From: Pectobacterium punjabense
GTDB taxonomy: Bacteria; Pseudomonadota; Gammaproteobacteria; Enterobacterales; Enterobacteriaceae
Reading direction: 5' to 3'
Length of the DNA: 64,000 nt
NCBI RefSeq assembly: GCF_012427845.1
Contig: NZ_CP038498.1
Location: 2,418,001 to 2,482,000, forward strand
Positions 27,544 through 40,000 of the stretch are shown piece by piece (the first letter of the stretch is position 1; each line of letters begins with the position of its first letter). Both the position numbers and the translations under genes were made by a program. Under the pieces are notes generated by a model, which was given only the letters and a program-made list of their open reading frames with translations, searched no databases and was not told the DNA's origin.

Positions 27544-28389
27544 CTAATAATTGATGGTATCCAACCAGCGCCCTAACGACACACGATCGTTGCCACCATA
27601 ATCCTGACACGTTGCTATTTGTGTAAATCCTCGCGCCTGCAATAGCTGGCGCACCGCGTCGCCCTGCTGCCAGCCATGTTCCAACAGCAGCCAGCCACCG
27701 ACCTCTAAATAGTGTGGGGCAGATTCAATAATGATGCGTAAATCCGCCAACCCGTTGTCGGCAGCAATCAGGGCGCTGGCAGGTTCAAAACGAACATCCC
27801 CCTGCGACAAATGCACATCGTCGGCATCGATATACGGTGGATTACTGACGATAAGCGCAAAGCGCATGCGATCGAGCGGTGAATACCAACTTCCGGGCAA
27901 GAAACGAGCGTTATCGAGCCTTAATTGCTGGGCATTTTTCGTCGCTAACGCCACAGCCTCCGGTTGAAGATCGACACCCGTCACCCGGCAATCGCGCCGT
28001 TCGCTGGCAATCGCTAACGCGATCGCGCCGGTTCCAGTGCCTAAATCCAGCACATCACACGACGTTTGTGGCAGACGCAACAGCGCTTGCTCGACCAGAC
28101 ATTCGGTATCAGGACGAGGAATCAGCGTGGCGGGCGACACGGCCAGCGGCAGTGACCAGAACTCGCGCACACCGATTAAATAAGCGATAGGTTCGCCCTG
28201 TTCACGACGCGCCAGCAGCTCGGACAACTGCTGCTGTTCAGCAGCGCTTAGCTCAGTTTCACCAAACGCCAGCAAGAATGTACGAGACTTGCCAGTTACA
28301 AAGCCCAGCAGAATTTCCGCATCTCGCTTTGAGCTTTCTCCCGTTGCGAGCTGCGTCATCGCAGAAACGAACCAATCCTGATACGTCAT
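27544..28389 (-). CDS. prmC: peptide chain release factor glutamine N5-methyltransferase
   Basis: Methylates the GGQ glutamine of RF1 and RF2 using SAM. 281 residues with SAM motif DLGTGTGAIALAIA and the amide-binding NPPY in IVSNPPYID. Its start shares one base with the prfA stop, giving tight translational linkage of the methylase to its substrate. Confidence 0.97.
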   Translation of the reverse strand: MTYQDWFVSAMTQLATGESSKRDAEILLGFVTGKSRTFLLAFGETELSAAEQQQLSELLARREQGEPIAYLIGVREFWSLPLAVSPATLIPRPDTECLVEQALLRLPQTSCDVLDLGTGTGAIALAIASERRDCRVTGVDLQPEAVALATKNAQQLRLDNARFLPGSWYSPLDRMRFALIVSNPPYIDADDVHLSQGDVRFEPASALIAADNGLADLRIIIESAPHYLEVGGWLLLEHGWQQGDAVRQLLQARGFTQIATCQDYGGNDRVSLGRWLDTINY

Positions 28390-29471
28390 TATTCCTGCTC
28401 GGACAACGCAGCAAGCTGATCGGCTTGATATTCCTGCACTACCGGCTGGATCAGCGTATCCAATTTTCCTTCCATAACCTCATCCAGACGGTAAAGCGTC
28501 AGGTTAATGCGGTGATCGGTCACCCTTCCCTGCGGGAAGTTGTAAGTGCGGATACGGTCGGAACGGTCGCCGCTACCGAGCAGGTTACGGCGCGTTGACG
28601 CTTCTTCCAACTGCCGTTTTTGCACTTCAGCCGCACGGATGCGCGCGCCCAACACAGACAGCGCTTTAGCTTTGTTCTTGTGCTGTGAACGTTCGTCCTG
28701 ACATTCCACAACAATACCGGTTGGCAAGTGGGTAATACGGATAGCGGAATCGGTGGTATTCACGTGCTGACCGCCCGCGCCAGAAGAGCGGAAAGTATCG
28801 ATGCGTAAATCAGCAGGGTTGATGTCTGGCATCTCCGCTTCCGGCACTTCCGCCATGACGGCGACGGTACACGCTGATGTATGGATACGTCCCTGAGATT
28901 CCGTAGCAGGAACGCGCTGCACGCGATGGCCGCCAGATTCAAACTTAAGTTGGCCGTACACGCTGTCACCAGAGATTTTGGCAATGACTTCTTTATAGCC
29001 GCCATGTTCGCCCTCGCTGGCACTCACAACCTCGACGCGCCAGCGGCGTGATTCGGCATAACGGCTGTACATACGGAACAGATCGCCAGCAAAGATCGCC
29101 GCTTCGTCACCACCGGTTCCCGCGCGCACTTCAAGGAAACAGCCGCGCTCATCGTCAGGATCTTTCGGCAACAATAGGACTTGAAGCTGCTGCTCCAGGG
29201 CTTCAATCGTCGCTTTACCCTCTTTCAGTTCTTCCTGGGCCATATCACGCATTTCGGGATCGTCCAACATCATTTCGGCGGTCTGCTGATCCTCTTGCGC
29301 CTGCTGCCATTGCTGGAAACAGCGGGTAATGTCCGTAAGCTGAGCATATTCTCGCGACAATGCGCGAAAGCGATCCATATCAGCGATGACGCTGGGCTCA
29401 CCGAGTAACGCCTGGACTTCTTCATGGCGTTCTTGTAACGCTTCCAGTTTAGCAACAATAGAAGGCTTCAT
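28389..29471 (-). CDS. prfA: peptide chain release factor 1
   Basis: Terminates translation at UAA and UAG. 360 residues with the catalytic GGQ (Gly233-Gly234-Gln235) in [17 protein letters not shown] and the codon-reading PAT element in [12 protein letters not shown]. It lies 33 bases downstream of hemA as in E. coli. Confidence 0.99.
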   Translation of the reverse strand: MKPSIVAKLEALQERHEEVQALLGEPSVIADMDRFRALSREYAQLTDITRCFQQWQQAQEDQQTAEMMLDDPEMRDMAQEELKEGKATIEALEQQLQVLLLPKDPDDERGCFLEVRAGTGGDEAAIFAGDLFRMYSRYAESRRWRVEVVSASEGEHGGYKEVIAKISGDSVYGQLKFESGGHRVQRVPATESQGRIHTSACTVAVMAEVPEAEMPDINPADLRIDTFRSSGAGGQHVNTTDSAIRITHLPTGIVVECQDERSQHKNKAKALSVLGARIRAAEVQKRQLEEASTRRNLLGSGDRSDRIRTYNFPQGRVTDHRINLTLYRLDEVMEGKLDTLIQPVVQEYQADQLAALSEQE

Positions 29472-29504
29472 ACGGGCGGTTAAATCCTGTAATAGAGATG
29501 AATG

Positions 29505-30761
29505 CTAGTCCAGCCCAAGGCTGTCACGTAAAATTTGTAATCGGTTTTGATCGCCGTCACGAGCGGCTTGCTGAAGGGATTTGGTCGGCGCGTGAATCAG
29601 ACGGTTGGTCAAACGGTGTGTCAATTCTTGAATCACCGCTTCAACGTCATTGCCTTGTTGGATGGCAGCCAACGCCTTGGCCGTCATTTCCGTACGCAGC
29701 TCATCGGCCTGAGCGCGATAATCGCGGATCGTTTCCACCGCTGACTGCGCACGCAGCCACGCCATAAAATCGGAGCTTTCTTGCTGCACGATGGATTCAG
29801 CCTGCACCGCCGCCGCTTTGCGCTGAGCGAGGTTATGCTGAATGATCGCGTGCAGATCGTCCACGCTGTAGAGATAAACGTTCGGCAGTTTGCCGACTTC
29901 CGGTTCAATATCACGTGGAACCGCAATATCCACCATCAGCATTGGCTGATTCCGTCTCGCTTTCAGCGTCCGTTCCATCATTCCTTTTCCGATAATCGGC
30001 AACGTACTTGCCGTTGAGCTGATCACGATATCGGCATGAACGAGTTGTTCATCCAGTTCTGCCAGCGTGATGACCTCAGCCCCCACTTCCGTTGCCAACG
30101 CCTGTGCGCGTTCACGAGTGCGGTTCGCAATCACCATCTTTTGTACGTTGTGCTCGCGAAGATAACGAGCAACCAGCTCAATGGTTTCTCCTGCTCCCAC
30201 CAACAGCACCGTGACATCCGCCAGTGACTCAAAAATCTGCCGCGCTAGCGTACATGCAGCAAACGCTACCGATACCGCGCTGGCACCAATATCCGTTTCT
30301 GTACGCACGCGCTTGGCGACGGTAAAGGATTTCTGGAACAACCGCTCCAGTTCGCTGGACAGAGAATGACCACGCTGTGATTCGGCAAACGCCTTCTTCA
30401 CCTGCCCTAAAATCTGCGGTTCGCCTAGCACCAAAGAATCCAGACCGCTGGCAACGCGCATCAGATGGCTAACTGCCGCGTTACCCTGATGCCAGTACAG
30501 GCTGTCGTTAACCTCTTCCGGACGCAATTGATGATATTCACACAGCCAGCGAATCAATTGCTCACGCTGGTTTTCCTGTTCGTCAACGCTAAGATAGAGT
30601 TCCGTGCGATTGCAGGTAGACAGCACAACGCCGCCCTGCACCAGCGGTTGCTGTAACAGACTGTCGAGGGCCACGCCGAGTTTATCTTGTGAGAACACAA
30701 CGCGTTCACGCAAAGAAACCGGTGCGGTTTTGTGATTAATACCAAGCGCAAGCAGGGTCAT
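29505..30761 (-). CDS. hemA: glutamyl-tRNA reductase
   Basis: First committed step of tetrapyrrole synthesis by the C5 route: NADPH reduction of Glu-tRNA to glutamate-1-semialdehyde. 418 residues with the catalytic Cys in [14 protein letters not shown] motif [16 protein letters not shown] and a C-terminal dimerisation helix. It heads the hemA-prfA-prmC operon; divergent to lolB. Confidence 0.98.
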   Translation of the reverse strand: MTLLALGINHKTAPVSLRERVVFSQDKLGVALDSLLQQPLVQGGVVLSTCNRTELYLSVDEQENQREQLIRWLCEYHQLRPEEVNDSLYWHQGNAAVSHLMRVASGLDSLVLGEPQILGQVKKAFAESQRGHSLSSELERLFQKSFTVAKRVRTETDIGASAVSVAFAACTLARQIFESLADVTVLLVGAGETIELVARYLREHNVQKMVIANRTRERAQALATEVGAEVITLAELDEQLVHADIVISSTASTLPIIGKGMMERTLKARRNQPMLMVDIAVPRDIEPEVGKLPNVYLYSVDDLHAIIQHNLAQRKAAAVQAESIVQQESSDFMAWLRAQSAVETIRDYRAQADELRTEMTAKALAAIQQGNDVEAVIQELTHRLTNRLIHAPTKSLQQAARDGDQNRLQILRDSLGLD

Positions 30762-30993
30762 TAGGCTGTTTCTGAGTAATACCGGTCTTAGTATGGATTT
30801 CGTTTGAGTCGCATTCTACTTGATGCAGGGGTGCAAGAAAAGCGACAGCACGTGATACACCTCGTCTGAGGTAGTCACTTTTTGACAAAAAACAATAAAC
30901 GTCATTAATCAATAACAATCATTGACGCTGAGCGGTAAGCCCGTTAGCGTGACGTATTTCACGAACTGCATTCATTTACAGGATACGACCGAC

Positions 30994-31617
30994 ATGCCAA
31001 CCAAAACCGTCCGATGCCTGCGTTTACTGCCTTTAGCCAGCGTATTGCTCGCCGCCTGTAGTATTAATCAACCGACTCAAACGGGGACAAGTCCTACATC
31101 GCCAGAGTGGCAACAGCATCAGCAAAAAGTACAGCAACTCAGCCAATATCAAACCCGCGGCGCTTTTGCCTATATCTCCGATAGCAAAAGAGTATCAGCT
31201 AATTTTTTCTGGCAGGACACTCCGCCACAGCGTTATCGACTGCTGCTGACCAATCCACTCGGCAGCACTGAATTAGAACTACGAGCCCAACCTGACGGCG
31301 TGCAAATCACCGACAATCAAGGCAAACGTTATGTGGGTAAAGATGCCGAATACATGATTCAGCAACTGACCGGCATGGCAATACCATTGAATAATCTACG
31401 CCAATGGATACTGGGTATACCGGGTGATGCCACCGAATTCACACTGGATGAACGCTATCTGCTGAAAACCATCACCTATCGGCAGGGTAATCAAAATTGG
31501 AATGTCAGCTATCAAAGCTACAACACTGAGCTAACGCCGCCACTCCCAACCAGTCTGGAACTCGTCCAGGGGGAACAGCGTATTAAGCTGAAAATGAATA
31601 ACTGGATGGTTAAATAA
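30994..31617 (+). CDS. lolB: outer-membrane lipoprotein receptor LolB
   Basis: Receives lipoproteins from LolA and inserts them into the outer membrane. 207 residues (E. coli length) from ATG 30994, with a lipobox LLAAC and lipidated Cys22. The track frame opens 24 codons upstream but would destroy the signal peptide. The [30 protein letters not shown] core is typical. ispE starts 3 bases after its stop. Confidence 0.96.
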   Translation: MPTKTVRCLRLLPLASVLLAACSINQPTQTGTSPTSPEWQQHQQKVQQLSQYQTRGAFAYISDSKRVSANFFWQDTPPQRYRLLLTNPLGSTELELRAQPDGVQITDNQGKRYVGKDAEYMIQQLTGMAIPLNNLRQWILGIPGDATEFTLDERYLLKTITYRQGNQNWNVSYQSYNTELTPPLPTSLELVQGEQRIKLKMNNWMVK

Positions 31618-31620
31618 GCG

Positions 31621-33578
<1,958 letters not shown>

Positions 33579-33618
33579 TCACTGCTGACCGGGTAACCGA
33601 TCGCGGAAGATAATGATG

Positions 33619-33650
33619 AAGCCACCTGTAATAAGGTGGCTTTCTTATTT
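33619..33650 (+). terminator. terminator of prs
   Basis: AAGCCACCT (33619-33627) pairs with AGGTGGCTT (33634-33642), then TCTTATTTG. Confidence 0.85.
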
Positions 33651-33682
33651 GTACGCGTAATGCCTTGATTGACGCACAAACG

Positions 33683-33717
33683 AAAAAAGCCACTATAGCG
33701 AGGCTACAGCGGCTTTT
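33683..33717 (-). terminator. terminator of ychH
   Basis: AAAAGCCACTATAG and CTACAGCGGCTTTT pair with two mismatches; leftward it ends in a T run (A run at 33683-33688). Confidence 0.75.
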
Positions 33718-33748
33718 CTGTTCAATGTTCATTCAACTTCATTAACGC

Positions 33749-34018
33749 TTATGGGTGATGCTGGCGGCGGCAACGCTTATCAAAGTGTTTAACCCACCAA
33801 TAACGGTCTGCGACTTCTTCGCGCCCGCCAACACGCGCCCCCACTAACCAAAATATTGCGCCAGAAAAGATACCTACCAGATCAATATAAGTCATATATT
33901 CAGGGACATTCAGTTTCGGGAACTGACTGGCGATAGTGAAGGCAAAACCGCCAACCATCAGAACCATACCTAGCCCCATCAACACATTACCCAATGCTGT
34001 CACGTTTTTACGTTTCAT
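33749..34018 (-). CDS. ychH: stress-induced inner-membrane protein YchH
   Basis: 89 residues (E. coli 92) with two membrane helices (about 8-30 and 43-62) and a charged C-terminal tail ending in histidines. Linked in E. coli to stress and biofilm responses. The position between prs and pth is conserved. GGAGGTGG precedes the ATG. Confidence 0.93.
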   Translation of the reverse strand: MKRKNVTALGNVLMGLGMVLMVGGFAFTIASQFPKLNVPEYMTYIDLVGIFSGAIFWLVGARVGGREEVADRYWWVKHFDKRCRRQHHP

Positions 34019-34331
34019 CTGCCACCTCCAGATTAATTCTGTGGATGAATCGGAGTGCCATTCCCGTTTACTTTCTTATTATTGATGTAATTATAGACAA
34101 TAATGCTTTCGGATGATTGCGGGAGGGATCACAGATAAAAGGAATGATTAATATTTTTTTACTTTTAAATAAGTAAACAGACAAAAAACACAATAATCAA
34201 CAAACTAAACAAATAACATTATATTAACCTCCCAATACCGAGATTTGGTTATCCCCTACTCGGTGTGTAAACTAGCGTTCTCATAATCACGCTACCCTGT
34301 GTAAGCTTAAGCACGTAATCTGGAATATACC
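34019..34331. other. intergenic region, divergent ychH and pth promoters
   Basis: 313 bases, very AT-rich at 34130-34240. No gene seen; presumably holds both promoters. Confidence 0.6.
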
Positions 34332-34919
34332 GTGAGCAGCATTAAATTAATTGTCGGCCTGGCGAATCCCGGCGCTGAATACGCCGCCACCCGCCATAAT
34401 GCGGGCGCTTGGTTTGTCGATCGTCTGGCAGAGTCTTATCGTCAGTCGCTAAAAGAAGAAAGCAAATTTTTCGGTTACACCGCCCGTCTCAATCTGGCTG
34501 GGCAAGATGTACGCCTGCTGGTTCCCACTACCTTCATGAACCTAAGTGGAAAAGCTGTCGCGGCAATGGCCACTTTCTACCGCATTCAGCCTGATGAGAT
34601 CCTGGTTGCACATGATGAACTGGATTTATTACCGGGGATTGCCAAACTTAAACTAGGCGGTGGGCACGGCGGTCATAATGGACTGAAGGACATCATCAGT
34701 AAATTGGGTAATAACCCGAATTTCCATCGTTTACGCATTGGTATAGGCCATCCGGGTGATAAAAGCAAAGTGACCGGTTTTGTGCTAGGTAAACCACCGA
34801 TGAGTGAACAAGCGCTGATCGATGGAGCCATTGACGAAGCGGTGCGCTGCACAGAAATCCTGATGAAAGAAGACATGATAAAAGCGATGAACCGCTTGCA
34901 TGCCTTCAAAGCGGCATAA
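34332..34919 (+). CDS. pth: peptidyl-tRNA hydrolase
   Basis: Recycles prematurely released peptidyl-tRNA. 195 residues from GTG with [19 protein letters not shown] (catalytic His22), the HDELDLLPG active-site Asp and [14 protein letters not shown]. Followed by ychF as in E. coli. Confidence 0.98.
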   Translation: MSSIKLIVGLANPGAEYAATRHNAGAWFVDRLAESYRQSLKEESKFFGYTARLNLAGQDVRLLVPTTFMNLSGKAVAAMATFYRIQPDEILVAHDELDLLPGIAKLKLGGGHGGHNGLKDIISKLGNNPNFHRLRIGIGHPGDKSKVTGFVLGKPPMSEQALIDGAIDEAVRCTEILMKEDMIKAMNRLHAFKAA

Positions 34920-35048
34920 TCTGCTCATAATGCGGATGGCAGATCGAGATAAATCGCCATTCCGTGTATAATTGGCCGAAATATTTCCATTCTGACAGGC
35001 AAAAGAAAGTAATTGCCTGATTAATAAGTTATTTAAGGTGATATAAAC

Positions 35049-36140
35049 ATGGGATTCAAATGCGGTATCGTTGGGCTGCCTAACGTCGGTAAATCCACTC
35101 TGTTCAATGCGTTGACCAAAGCCGGCATCGAAGCGGCCAACTTCCCGTTTTGTACCATCGAGCCGAACACCGGCGTAGTGCCAATGCCCGATCCACGTCT
35201 GGACAAACTGGCTGAGATCGTTAAGCCACAACGCATTCTTCCTACCACCATGGAATTTGTGGATATCGCGGGTTTGGTAAAAGGTGCATCCAAAGGTGAA
35301 GGTTTGGGCAACCAGTTCCTGACCAACATCCGTGAAACAGAAGCTATCGGCCACGTTGTACGCTGCTTCGAGAACGACAACATCATCCACGTTAACAATA
35401 AAGTTGATCCGGCTGATGATATCGAAGTCATCAACACTGAACTGGCATTGTCTGACCTCGACACCTGCGAACGCGCTATTCATCGCGTGCAGAAAAGAGC
35501 CAAAGGCGGCGATAAAGATGCTAAAGCGGAACTGGCTGCACTGGAAAAATGCTTACCGCAGTTGGAAAACGCAGGCATGCTGCGCTCGCTGGATTTAAGT
35601 GACGACGATAAAGCAGCCATCCGCTACCTGAGTTTCCTGACGCTGAAACCAACGATGTACATCGCCAACGTTAACGAAGATGGTTTCGAGAATAACCCTT
35701 ACCTCGATAAAGTGCGTGAAATCGCTGCTGCTGAAGGTTCTGTCGTCGTAGCCGTCTGTGCCGCCGTTGAATCAGATATTGCAGAGCTGGATGATGCCGA
35801 CCGTGAAGAATTTATGGCCGAGTTAGGTTTGGAAGAGCCTGGTCTGAACCGTGTTATCCGTGCGGGCTATGAGCTGCTGAACCTGCAAACTTACTTCACC
35901 GCTGGCGTGAAAGAAGTTCGTGCATGGACCATTCCTGTCGGTGCTACTGCCCCACAGGCCGCAGGAAAAATTCACACTGACTTCGAAAAAGGCTTCATCC
36001 GCGCACAGACTATCGCCTATGACGACTTCATCACCTACAAAGGTGAACAAGGCGCGAAAGAAGCAGGGAAAATGCGTTCAGAAGGCAAAGAGTACATTGT
36101 GAAAGATGGCGACGTGATGAACTTCCTGTTCAACGTCTAA
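35049..36140 (+). CDS. ychF: redox-regulated ribosome-binding ATPase YchF
   Basis: Obg-family P-loop protein that prefers ATP. 363 residues with G1 GLPNVGKST (9-17), [10 protein letters not shown] (G3) and NVNE in place of NKxD, which explains ATP use. A coiled coil (about 130-190) and a TGS-type C-terminal domain ending FLFNV follow. AAGGTG precedes the ATG. Confidence 0.98.
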   Translation: MGFKCGIVGLPNVGKSTLFNALTKAGIEAANFPFCTIEPNTGVVPMPDPRLDKLAEIVKPQRILPTTMEFVDIAGLVKGASKGEGLGNQFLTNIRETEAIGHVVRCFENDNIIHVNNKVDPADDIEVINTELALSDLDTCERAIHRVQKRAKGGDKDAKAELAALEKCLPQLENAGMLRSLDLSDDDKAAIRYLSFLTLKPTMYIANVNEDGFENNPYLDKVREIAAAEGSVVVAVCAAVESDIAELDDADREEFMAELGLEEPGLNRVIRAGYELLNLQTYFTAGVKEVRAWTIPVGATAPQAAGKIHTDFEKGFIRAQTIAYDDFITYKGEQGAKEAGKMRSEGKEYIVKDGDVMNFLFNV

Positions 36141-36198
36141 TTTGATTTTGTTGTCTCATGCGATCTCAATGCATCGCATGAAGACTGACAAACCCCAT

Positions 36199-36225
36199 AA
36201 AATCCACGCAATTGCGTGGATTTTT
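36199..36225 (+). terminator. terminator of ychF, possibly bidirectional
   Basis: AAAATCCACGC pairs with GCGTGGATTTT around AATT, then a T run. A second stem (TCATGCGAT/ATCGCATGA, 36156-36181) lies just upstream. It may also end the leftward lipoprotein transcript. Confidence 0.85.
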
Positions 36226-36261
36226 CTTAACAAACAAATAAACAATTTATAGCCGTGTTTT

Positions 36262-36762
36262 TTATCCTAGCACTGGTGTGCGTGTTTCTTTTGGTAGTTC
36301 CGGTTTCAATCGTTCTGGCGCAATTTGGCAAACCATCCCTGCGATAAGCCCCATCATTGACTCCTTATGAAATGGAGCCCATTGCCCTATTTCGTCCACG
36401 ATTGTTATTACATCACCAAGTGCATAAGGCTGCGAAAAATAGACACGTTCGAATACCGCCCTTTCAAGAGAGTCACAATTGATGACGGTAATAGCACGGG
36501 AGCTCGTGATATAAACATCGGGGTTTTTACCGATCTTTTTACTTTCGGTATAGTTATTGATCATATATAGCCGACGAAGACGGTTATTACCCTGATAAGT
36601 TGAGACATTACGCAAATCCGCAAAGGTCAGAACTTGCTCGTCGCCCATAATTTTAATCACGCCTGCTGGAGGGGGATTTACATTTTCTTTCTTCAGTTGG
36701 CTGTGGCTGGTACAGCCAGCCAGCAATGCTAATACTGCACATAGCCCAAAAGACTTAATCAT
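36262..36762 (-). CDS. lipoprotein resembling surface-adhesin protein E
   Basis: A 166-residue lipoprotein: MIKSFGLCAVLALLAGC, lipobox LLAGC with Cys17. The mature part has LRRLYMINNYTES, SSRAITVINCDSLERAVFERVYFS and GQWAPFHKESMMGLIAGMVC, a layout recalling the small Adhesin_E group (two conserved Cys, terminal W-x-P...VC). The assignment is by pattern only. Its ATG overlaps the stop of the upstream gene by 4 bases, so the pair works together. No function is known. Confidence 0.7.
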   Translation of the reverse strand: MIKSFGLCAVLALLAGCTSHSQLKKENVNPPPAGVIKIMGDEQVLTFADLRNVSTYQGNNRLRRLYMINNYTESKKIGKNPDVYITSSRAITVINCDSLERAVFERVYFSQPYALGDVITIVDEIGQWAPFHKESMMGLIAGMVCQIAPERLKPELPKETRTPVLG

Positions 36763-37367
36763 TTTTCGCTCCCTATCAGGTCAGGGCGCAGAGGCAGTAA
36801 AATCTCATCAGTCACACTACCTTGTACCGAGCATAGTAATTGCGCTTTATCCCCGCTGTCGCTTAACAAGGCAAGTTTTTCCACACTTCCTTTCGCTGGC
36901 GCAATACCGCTTGCAGCTCCAGGGTTATGTTTCCACATCTGGTCTCCGGGGCGTTTTATCATAGGATTAGCGAAATATTCATCTCCCGCTTTTTGCCAAT
37001 TTGCTTTGGATAAAGCAGCAGCAACCTCTGTGGCTGAACCATCAATAATCAAGCCCCAGAAGTAATATTTTCCCATTTCATCTAAATCATTCTGACGCAT
37101 GAAATAGCCAGAAATCACTAAGTTGTCAGATTTTACTGGCTGGGAAAACCAGATAACGTCTCCTCCATTTTTGGGAGGGACAAACCAGGCATGGTGTTTA
37201 TTATCAGTCTTCAGTAGGGCAGATCCGCTGAACATCTTCTGCTGGACATAAAGTTCGCTGAAGAAACGATTATCACAATGCAATAAACTTTCCTGGAGAG
37301 ACTCGGCTTGTACTGGCCCCATCACGCTGAATGTCAGAAAGGCGAGAGGAAAAACTACACGTTTCAT
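36759..37367 (-). CDS. unknown exported protein paired with a lipoprotein
   Basis: 202 residues with signal peptide MKRVVFPLAFLTFSVMGPVQA (cut before ESLQ) and two cysteines (HCDNRF near the mature N-terminus, LLCSVQGS near the C-terminus) likely forming a disulfide. I do not recognise the family. ATGA overlap with the lipoprotein gene marks a two-gene operon of envelope proteins; AAGGATAC precedes the ATG. Confidence 0.75.
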   Translation of the reverse strand: MKRVVFPLAFLTFSVMGPVQAESLQESLLHCDNRFFSELYVQQKMFSGSALLKTDNKHHAWFVPPKNGGDVIWFSQPVKSDNLVISGYFMRQNDLDEMGKYYFWGLIIDGSATEVAAALSKANWQKAGDEYFANPMIKRPGDQMWKHNPGAASGIAPAKGSVEKLALLSDSGDKAQLLCSVQGSVTDEILLPLRPDLIGSEK

Positions 37368-37745
37368 AAAGTATCCTTACTATTTAAATAAAATCATAAC
37401 GTTATCGTATCGCATGAAGTAAAAAGCCTATATTTGCACGATTATGTCGGTCATGTGTATCCGCTTCCTGCTATCAGCACCAGTGTGCTCAGCAATACTT
37501 TCCTTGTAACGACGTCTTTATACACATTTCTCATTAACGTGGATTCTGGAATCATCTGGCAATCAAAACAATGCGCTATGGATGGCGTGGTTATTGATGA
37601 CGTTCAGGATAATGTGATCCAGCCGCGACATCTCCCCTGAACTCCGGGCATTCATTGATTGCCTGAGTGGAAAAATGTTTGGTTGATGGCGACAACCCCG
37701 ACAATTGATAACGACAGTATGTACTTAACTCTCGCTCTTGCCCCG
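37368..37745. other. intergenic region with a gene remnant
   Basis: 378 bases between two leftward genes. Apart from the LysR-like tail at 37600-37686 I see nothing that codes. The plus-strand frame 37434-37640 lacks a ribosome site. Confidence 0.55.
37600..37686 (+). pseudogene. remnant of a LysR-type regulator C-terminus, frameshifted
   Basis: In frame from 37624 the sequence reads RDISPELRAFIDCLSGKMFG then a stop. PELRAFIDxL is the usual end of LysR-family effector domains. The preceding PRHL of that pattern is found one frame over (ending at the stop 37640), so a frameshift separates the parts. Nothing else of the gene is evident. Confidence 0.4.
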
Positions 37746-38810
37746 TTACCACCACTGACTAAAAATCTGCTGCGGGTTATCAACCTGAACGCACTCACCA
37801 ATACGGGGCGTCATTAATCGCCAGCTCTGGTTTTCGCTCGCCTGTGAAATACGTTCTAGCGGATCGTTCCAGCGGTGGTGCGCCAGCTTAAATTTACTGT
37901 TGTGGCTCGGTAATACCGCCTTGGTTTGTAAATCGCTGGCTGCCTGCGCACACTCCTCCGGCTTCATATGCACATGAGGCCAATCCCGATCGTATTGCCC
38001 GCATTCCAGTATCGCAATATCGAACCCACCCAAACGTTTGGCAATCTCTTTGTAATGCGGACCGTAACCGCTGTCTCCTCCAAGATATAGGCGATGCCGT
38101 GCTGTGATCAGCGCAAATGACCCCCACAGCGTTTGGTTATGCTTAAGAAGTCGACCGGAAAAATGCTGCGTAGGAAGCACATGAATGTCTACCCCGCTCT
38201 CTTTCAGGCAACTGAACCAGTCACCTTCGGTAATACTTTCCTGGGGAAAACCCCATTTTACAAAATAGGAACCTACGCCAGTTAACGTGACGATACGCCG
38301 GATTTTTCCGCGTAGCGCGTTCAACGTTGGGTAATCCAGATGATCCCAATGATCGTGAGTAACCAACAGATAGTCGATTTCGGGAACATCTTCTGGTGAG
38401 TACACATTGCTACCTTTAAAGGCGATATTGGTGTGCGGCACGGGCGAGGCATTGTCGCTAAATACCGGGTCCAGCAGAAAGGTTTTCCCTTCCAATTGAA
38501 TAAAGTAGCTAGAGTGTCCCATCCAGATGATGACGTTATCCGCTTTGCTTAACTGATGCAGATCGGTTTTTTCCGATGGCAGACGGGTATCTGGCAACGC
38601 GCCAGCGTCTTTCTCGAAAAGAAAGCGGTACAGCAGCGCGAATCGGTTCTGGCTATCGACCGTCGGGCGAGCCACTGGGTTATGAAATGCGCCATCGTGA
38701 AAGAGTGGGTTTTCCGGTTGAGGTTTTACCTCTGGTGAAACATATTGCGGCTGCTTTAACCACCCATAGATGGCGACTACGATTACAACCAAAACGAGTA
38801 ACAAAAGCAT
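37746..38810 (-). CDS. metallo-beta-lactamase-fold hydrolase, NAPE-PLD/UlaG-like, membrane-anchored
   Basis: 354 residues with an N-terminal membrane helix (about 1-17) and a MBL domain: HSSYFIQLEGKTFLLDPVFSD, the zinc motif THDHWDHLDYPT (HxHxDH), then HVLPTQHFSGR and LGGDSGYGPHY. Relatives include N-acyl-phosphatidylethanolamine phospholipase D and UlaG-type lactonases; the anchor and GRLLKHNQTLWGSF block favour a lipid or envelope substrate (inference). Appears monocistronic. Confidence 0.88.
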   Translation of the reverse strand: MLLLLVLVVIVVAIYGWLKQPQYVSPEVKPQPENPLFHDGAFHNPVARPTVDSQNRFALLYRFLFEKDAGALPDTRLPSEKTDLHQLSKADNVIIWMGHSSYFIQLEGKTFLLDPVFSDNASPVPHTNIAFKGSNVYSPEDVPEIDYLLVTHDHWDHLDYPTLNALRGKIRRIVTLTGVGSYFVKWGFPQESITEGDWFSCLKESGVDIHVLPTQHFSGRLLKHNQTLWGSFALITARHRLYLGGDSGYGPHYKEIAKRLGGFDIAILECGQYDRDWPHVHMKPEECAQAASDLQTKAVLPSHNSKFKLAHHRWNDPLERISQASENQSWRLMTPRIGECVQVDNPQQIFSQWW

Positions 38811-38951
38811 AGGGTTTATCCGGTGTCGTTTTGTAATGAATACAATGAGTATTTTTTCGTAATGATAATATCAGGCATCAACTCTCTGGCTCTGGCAGTT
38901 ATGCACGAACGCAGAGAGTATGGCAAGGGAGAATCGGGGGGTTTTTGGTGC

Positions 38952-38978
38952 AAAAAAAGCGAAGACATTCGCCTTCGC
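38952..38978 (-). terminator. terminator downstream of the 197-residue protein gene
   Basis: GCGAAG and CTTCGC form a short stem with an 8-base loop; leftward it runs into a T tract (A run at 38952-38958). Confidence 0.6.
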
Positions 38979-39049
38979 TCAGGGCTTTGATGAGAAATAA
39001 CCGCGATATCTCATCGATGGCGCCTCTCTTATACTGCGCCACCTGAATG

Positions 39050-39643
39050 CTATTTTTTAAGCGCCAGCAGCGTTTTTCCCATCCCGATAACGAATTCGTT
39101 CTGTTGTCCGATGACTTTATTTAACCCGACCTCATCCTGAATGTTTTCGACGGTATTGATCGCCTGAACTTCCAGTACGCGTCCTTTAATCAGCGTCGAG
39201 CACAGCGAATGCAGAACCTTGTTATTCAGAATCGTTTGTAAGCAGCGAAAAGGCGTCGCATCGTCAATTTTTCCCGCGCGCTGATCGGGTTTGATACGCT
39301 GACGCAGCATCTCTTTTTCCGTACTGGCAATCACCGCATCCAAATCGCTGGGTTTAGAGGCAATCGGGATAGTGCCATCTTTATCTGGTGGCAACATAAA
39401 CAATGAAACCAGCGCCTTATTGCCTGTCGTAGGGTCAACATATTCGGTCTGAACCATGTGGTTTGGCGCATCGACGACTTTGTCTCGCTGAACCATACTT
39501 AACAACCGCGTAGGTAACGCATCGGTAAGATCTTGAGTGGTATAGCCGACGAACAAATCTGGGTCCTTTGTCTCGGCAACCCCGAACAGCGGCAGTACCA
39601 GCAATAGCCCTGCAATCCCTTTCTTTATCACACTGATTTTCAT
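39050..39643 (-). CDS. unknown exported protein, 197 residues
   Basis: Signal peptide MKISVIKKGIAGLLLVLPLFGVA, cut before ETKD. The mature part is mixed alpha/beta, with two cysteines (FRCLQTIL and LHSLCSTLI, 21 apart) that could form a disulfide in the periplasm. I recognise no domain. GGGGAATAC lies before the ATG. It stands alone with a hairpin at 38952-38978. Confidence 0.75.
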   Translation of the reverse strand: MKISVIKKGIAGLLLVLPLFGVAETKDPDLFVGYTTQDLTDALPTRLLSMVQRDKVVDAPNHMVQTEYVDPTTGNKALVSLFMLPPDKDGTIPIASKPSDLDAVIASTEKEMLRQRIKPDQRAGKIDDATPFRCLQTILNNKVLHSLCSTLIKGRVLEVQAINTVENIQDEVGLNKVIGQQNEFVIGMGKTLLALKK

Positions 39644-39797
39644 TGTATTCCCCTACTCTTTATTGTGTGCATTACTCTATCTCACCACTCGCAATTCTTA
39701 TCACGCTAACGTCGATAGTTTTATGGCTTTTTTACCACGTTTAAACGCGACAGCGACATCTCTGCCAATGAAATAACACCGCTAAGGCAACATCGAG

Positions 39798-39923
39798 TCA
39801 TTGATAATACGGTTGCTCATATTCAGCCAGTGAAATCTGGCGACTCAAACCGTGCCGACATTTACTGTTATAAAACATTTCGATGTCATCAAAAACATCA
39901 TCAGGGAATTTTCCCTGCGCTTA
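39798..39923 (-). pseudogene. IS3-family transposase C-terminal remnant
   Basis: About 41 codons on the minus strand, ending at the stop 39798-39800, read ...FPDDVFDDIEMFYNSKCRHGLSRQ then ISLAEYEQPYYQ. This is the standard C-terminus of IS3-group OrfB integrases (FDYIEMFYNxxRRHG...xSPxEYExxYY). A stop just upstream (about 39924) and the absence of the rest show it is a decayed fragment. Confidence 0.8.
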
Positions 39924-40000
39924 GTGCGTTTTTATTGGGTTAATTTTCATACCGTGTTCAGTTTTTGCAGCAAAAGGCGTCTTAGATATTTACATTCATT

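Noticed and set aside
27735..27967. Plus-strand frames inside prmC/prfA/hemA
   Set aside because: Shadows of conserved core genes.
34785..35483. 232-residue minus-strand frame across pth and ychF
   Set aside because: Spans the ends of two intact genes in the opposite strand; shadow.
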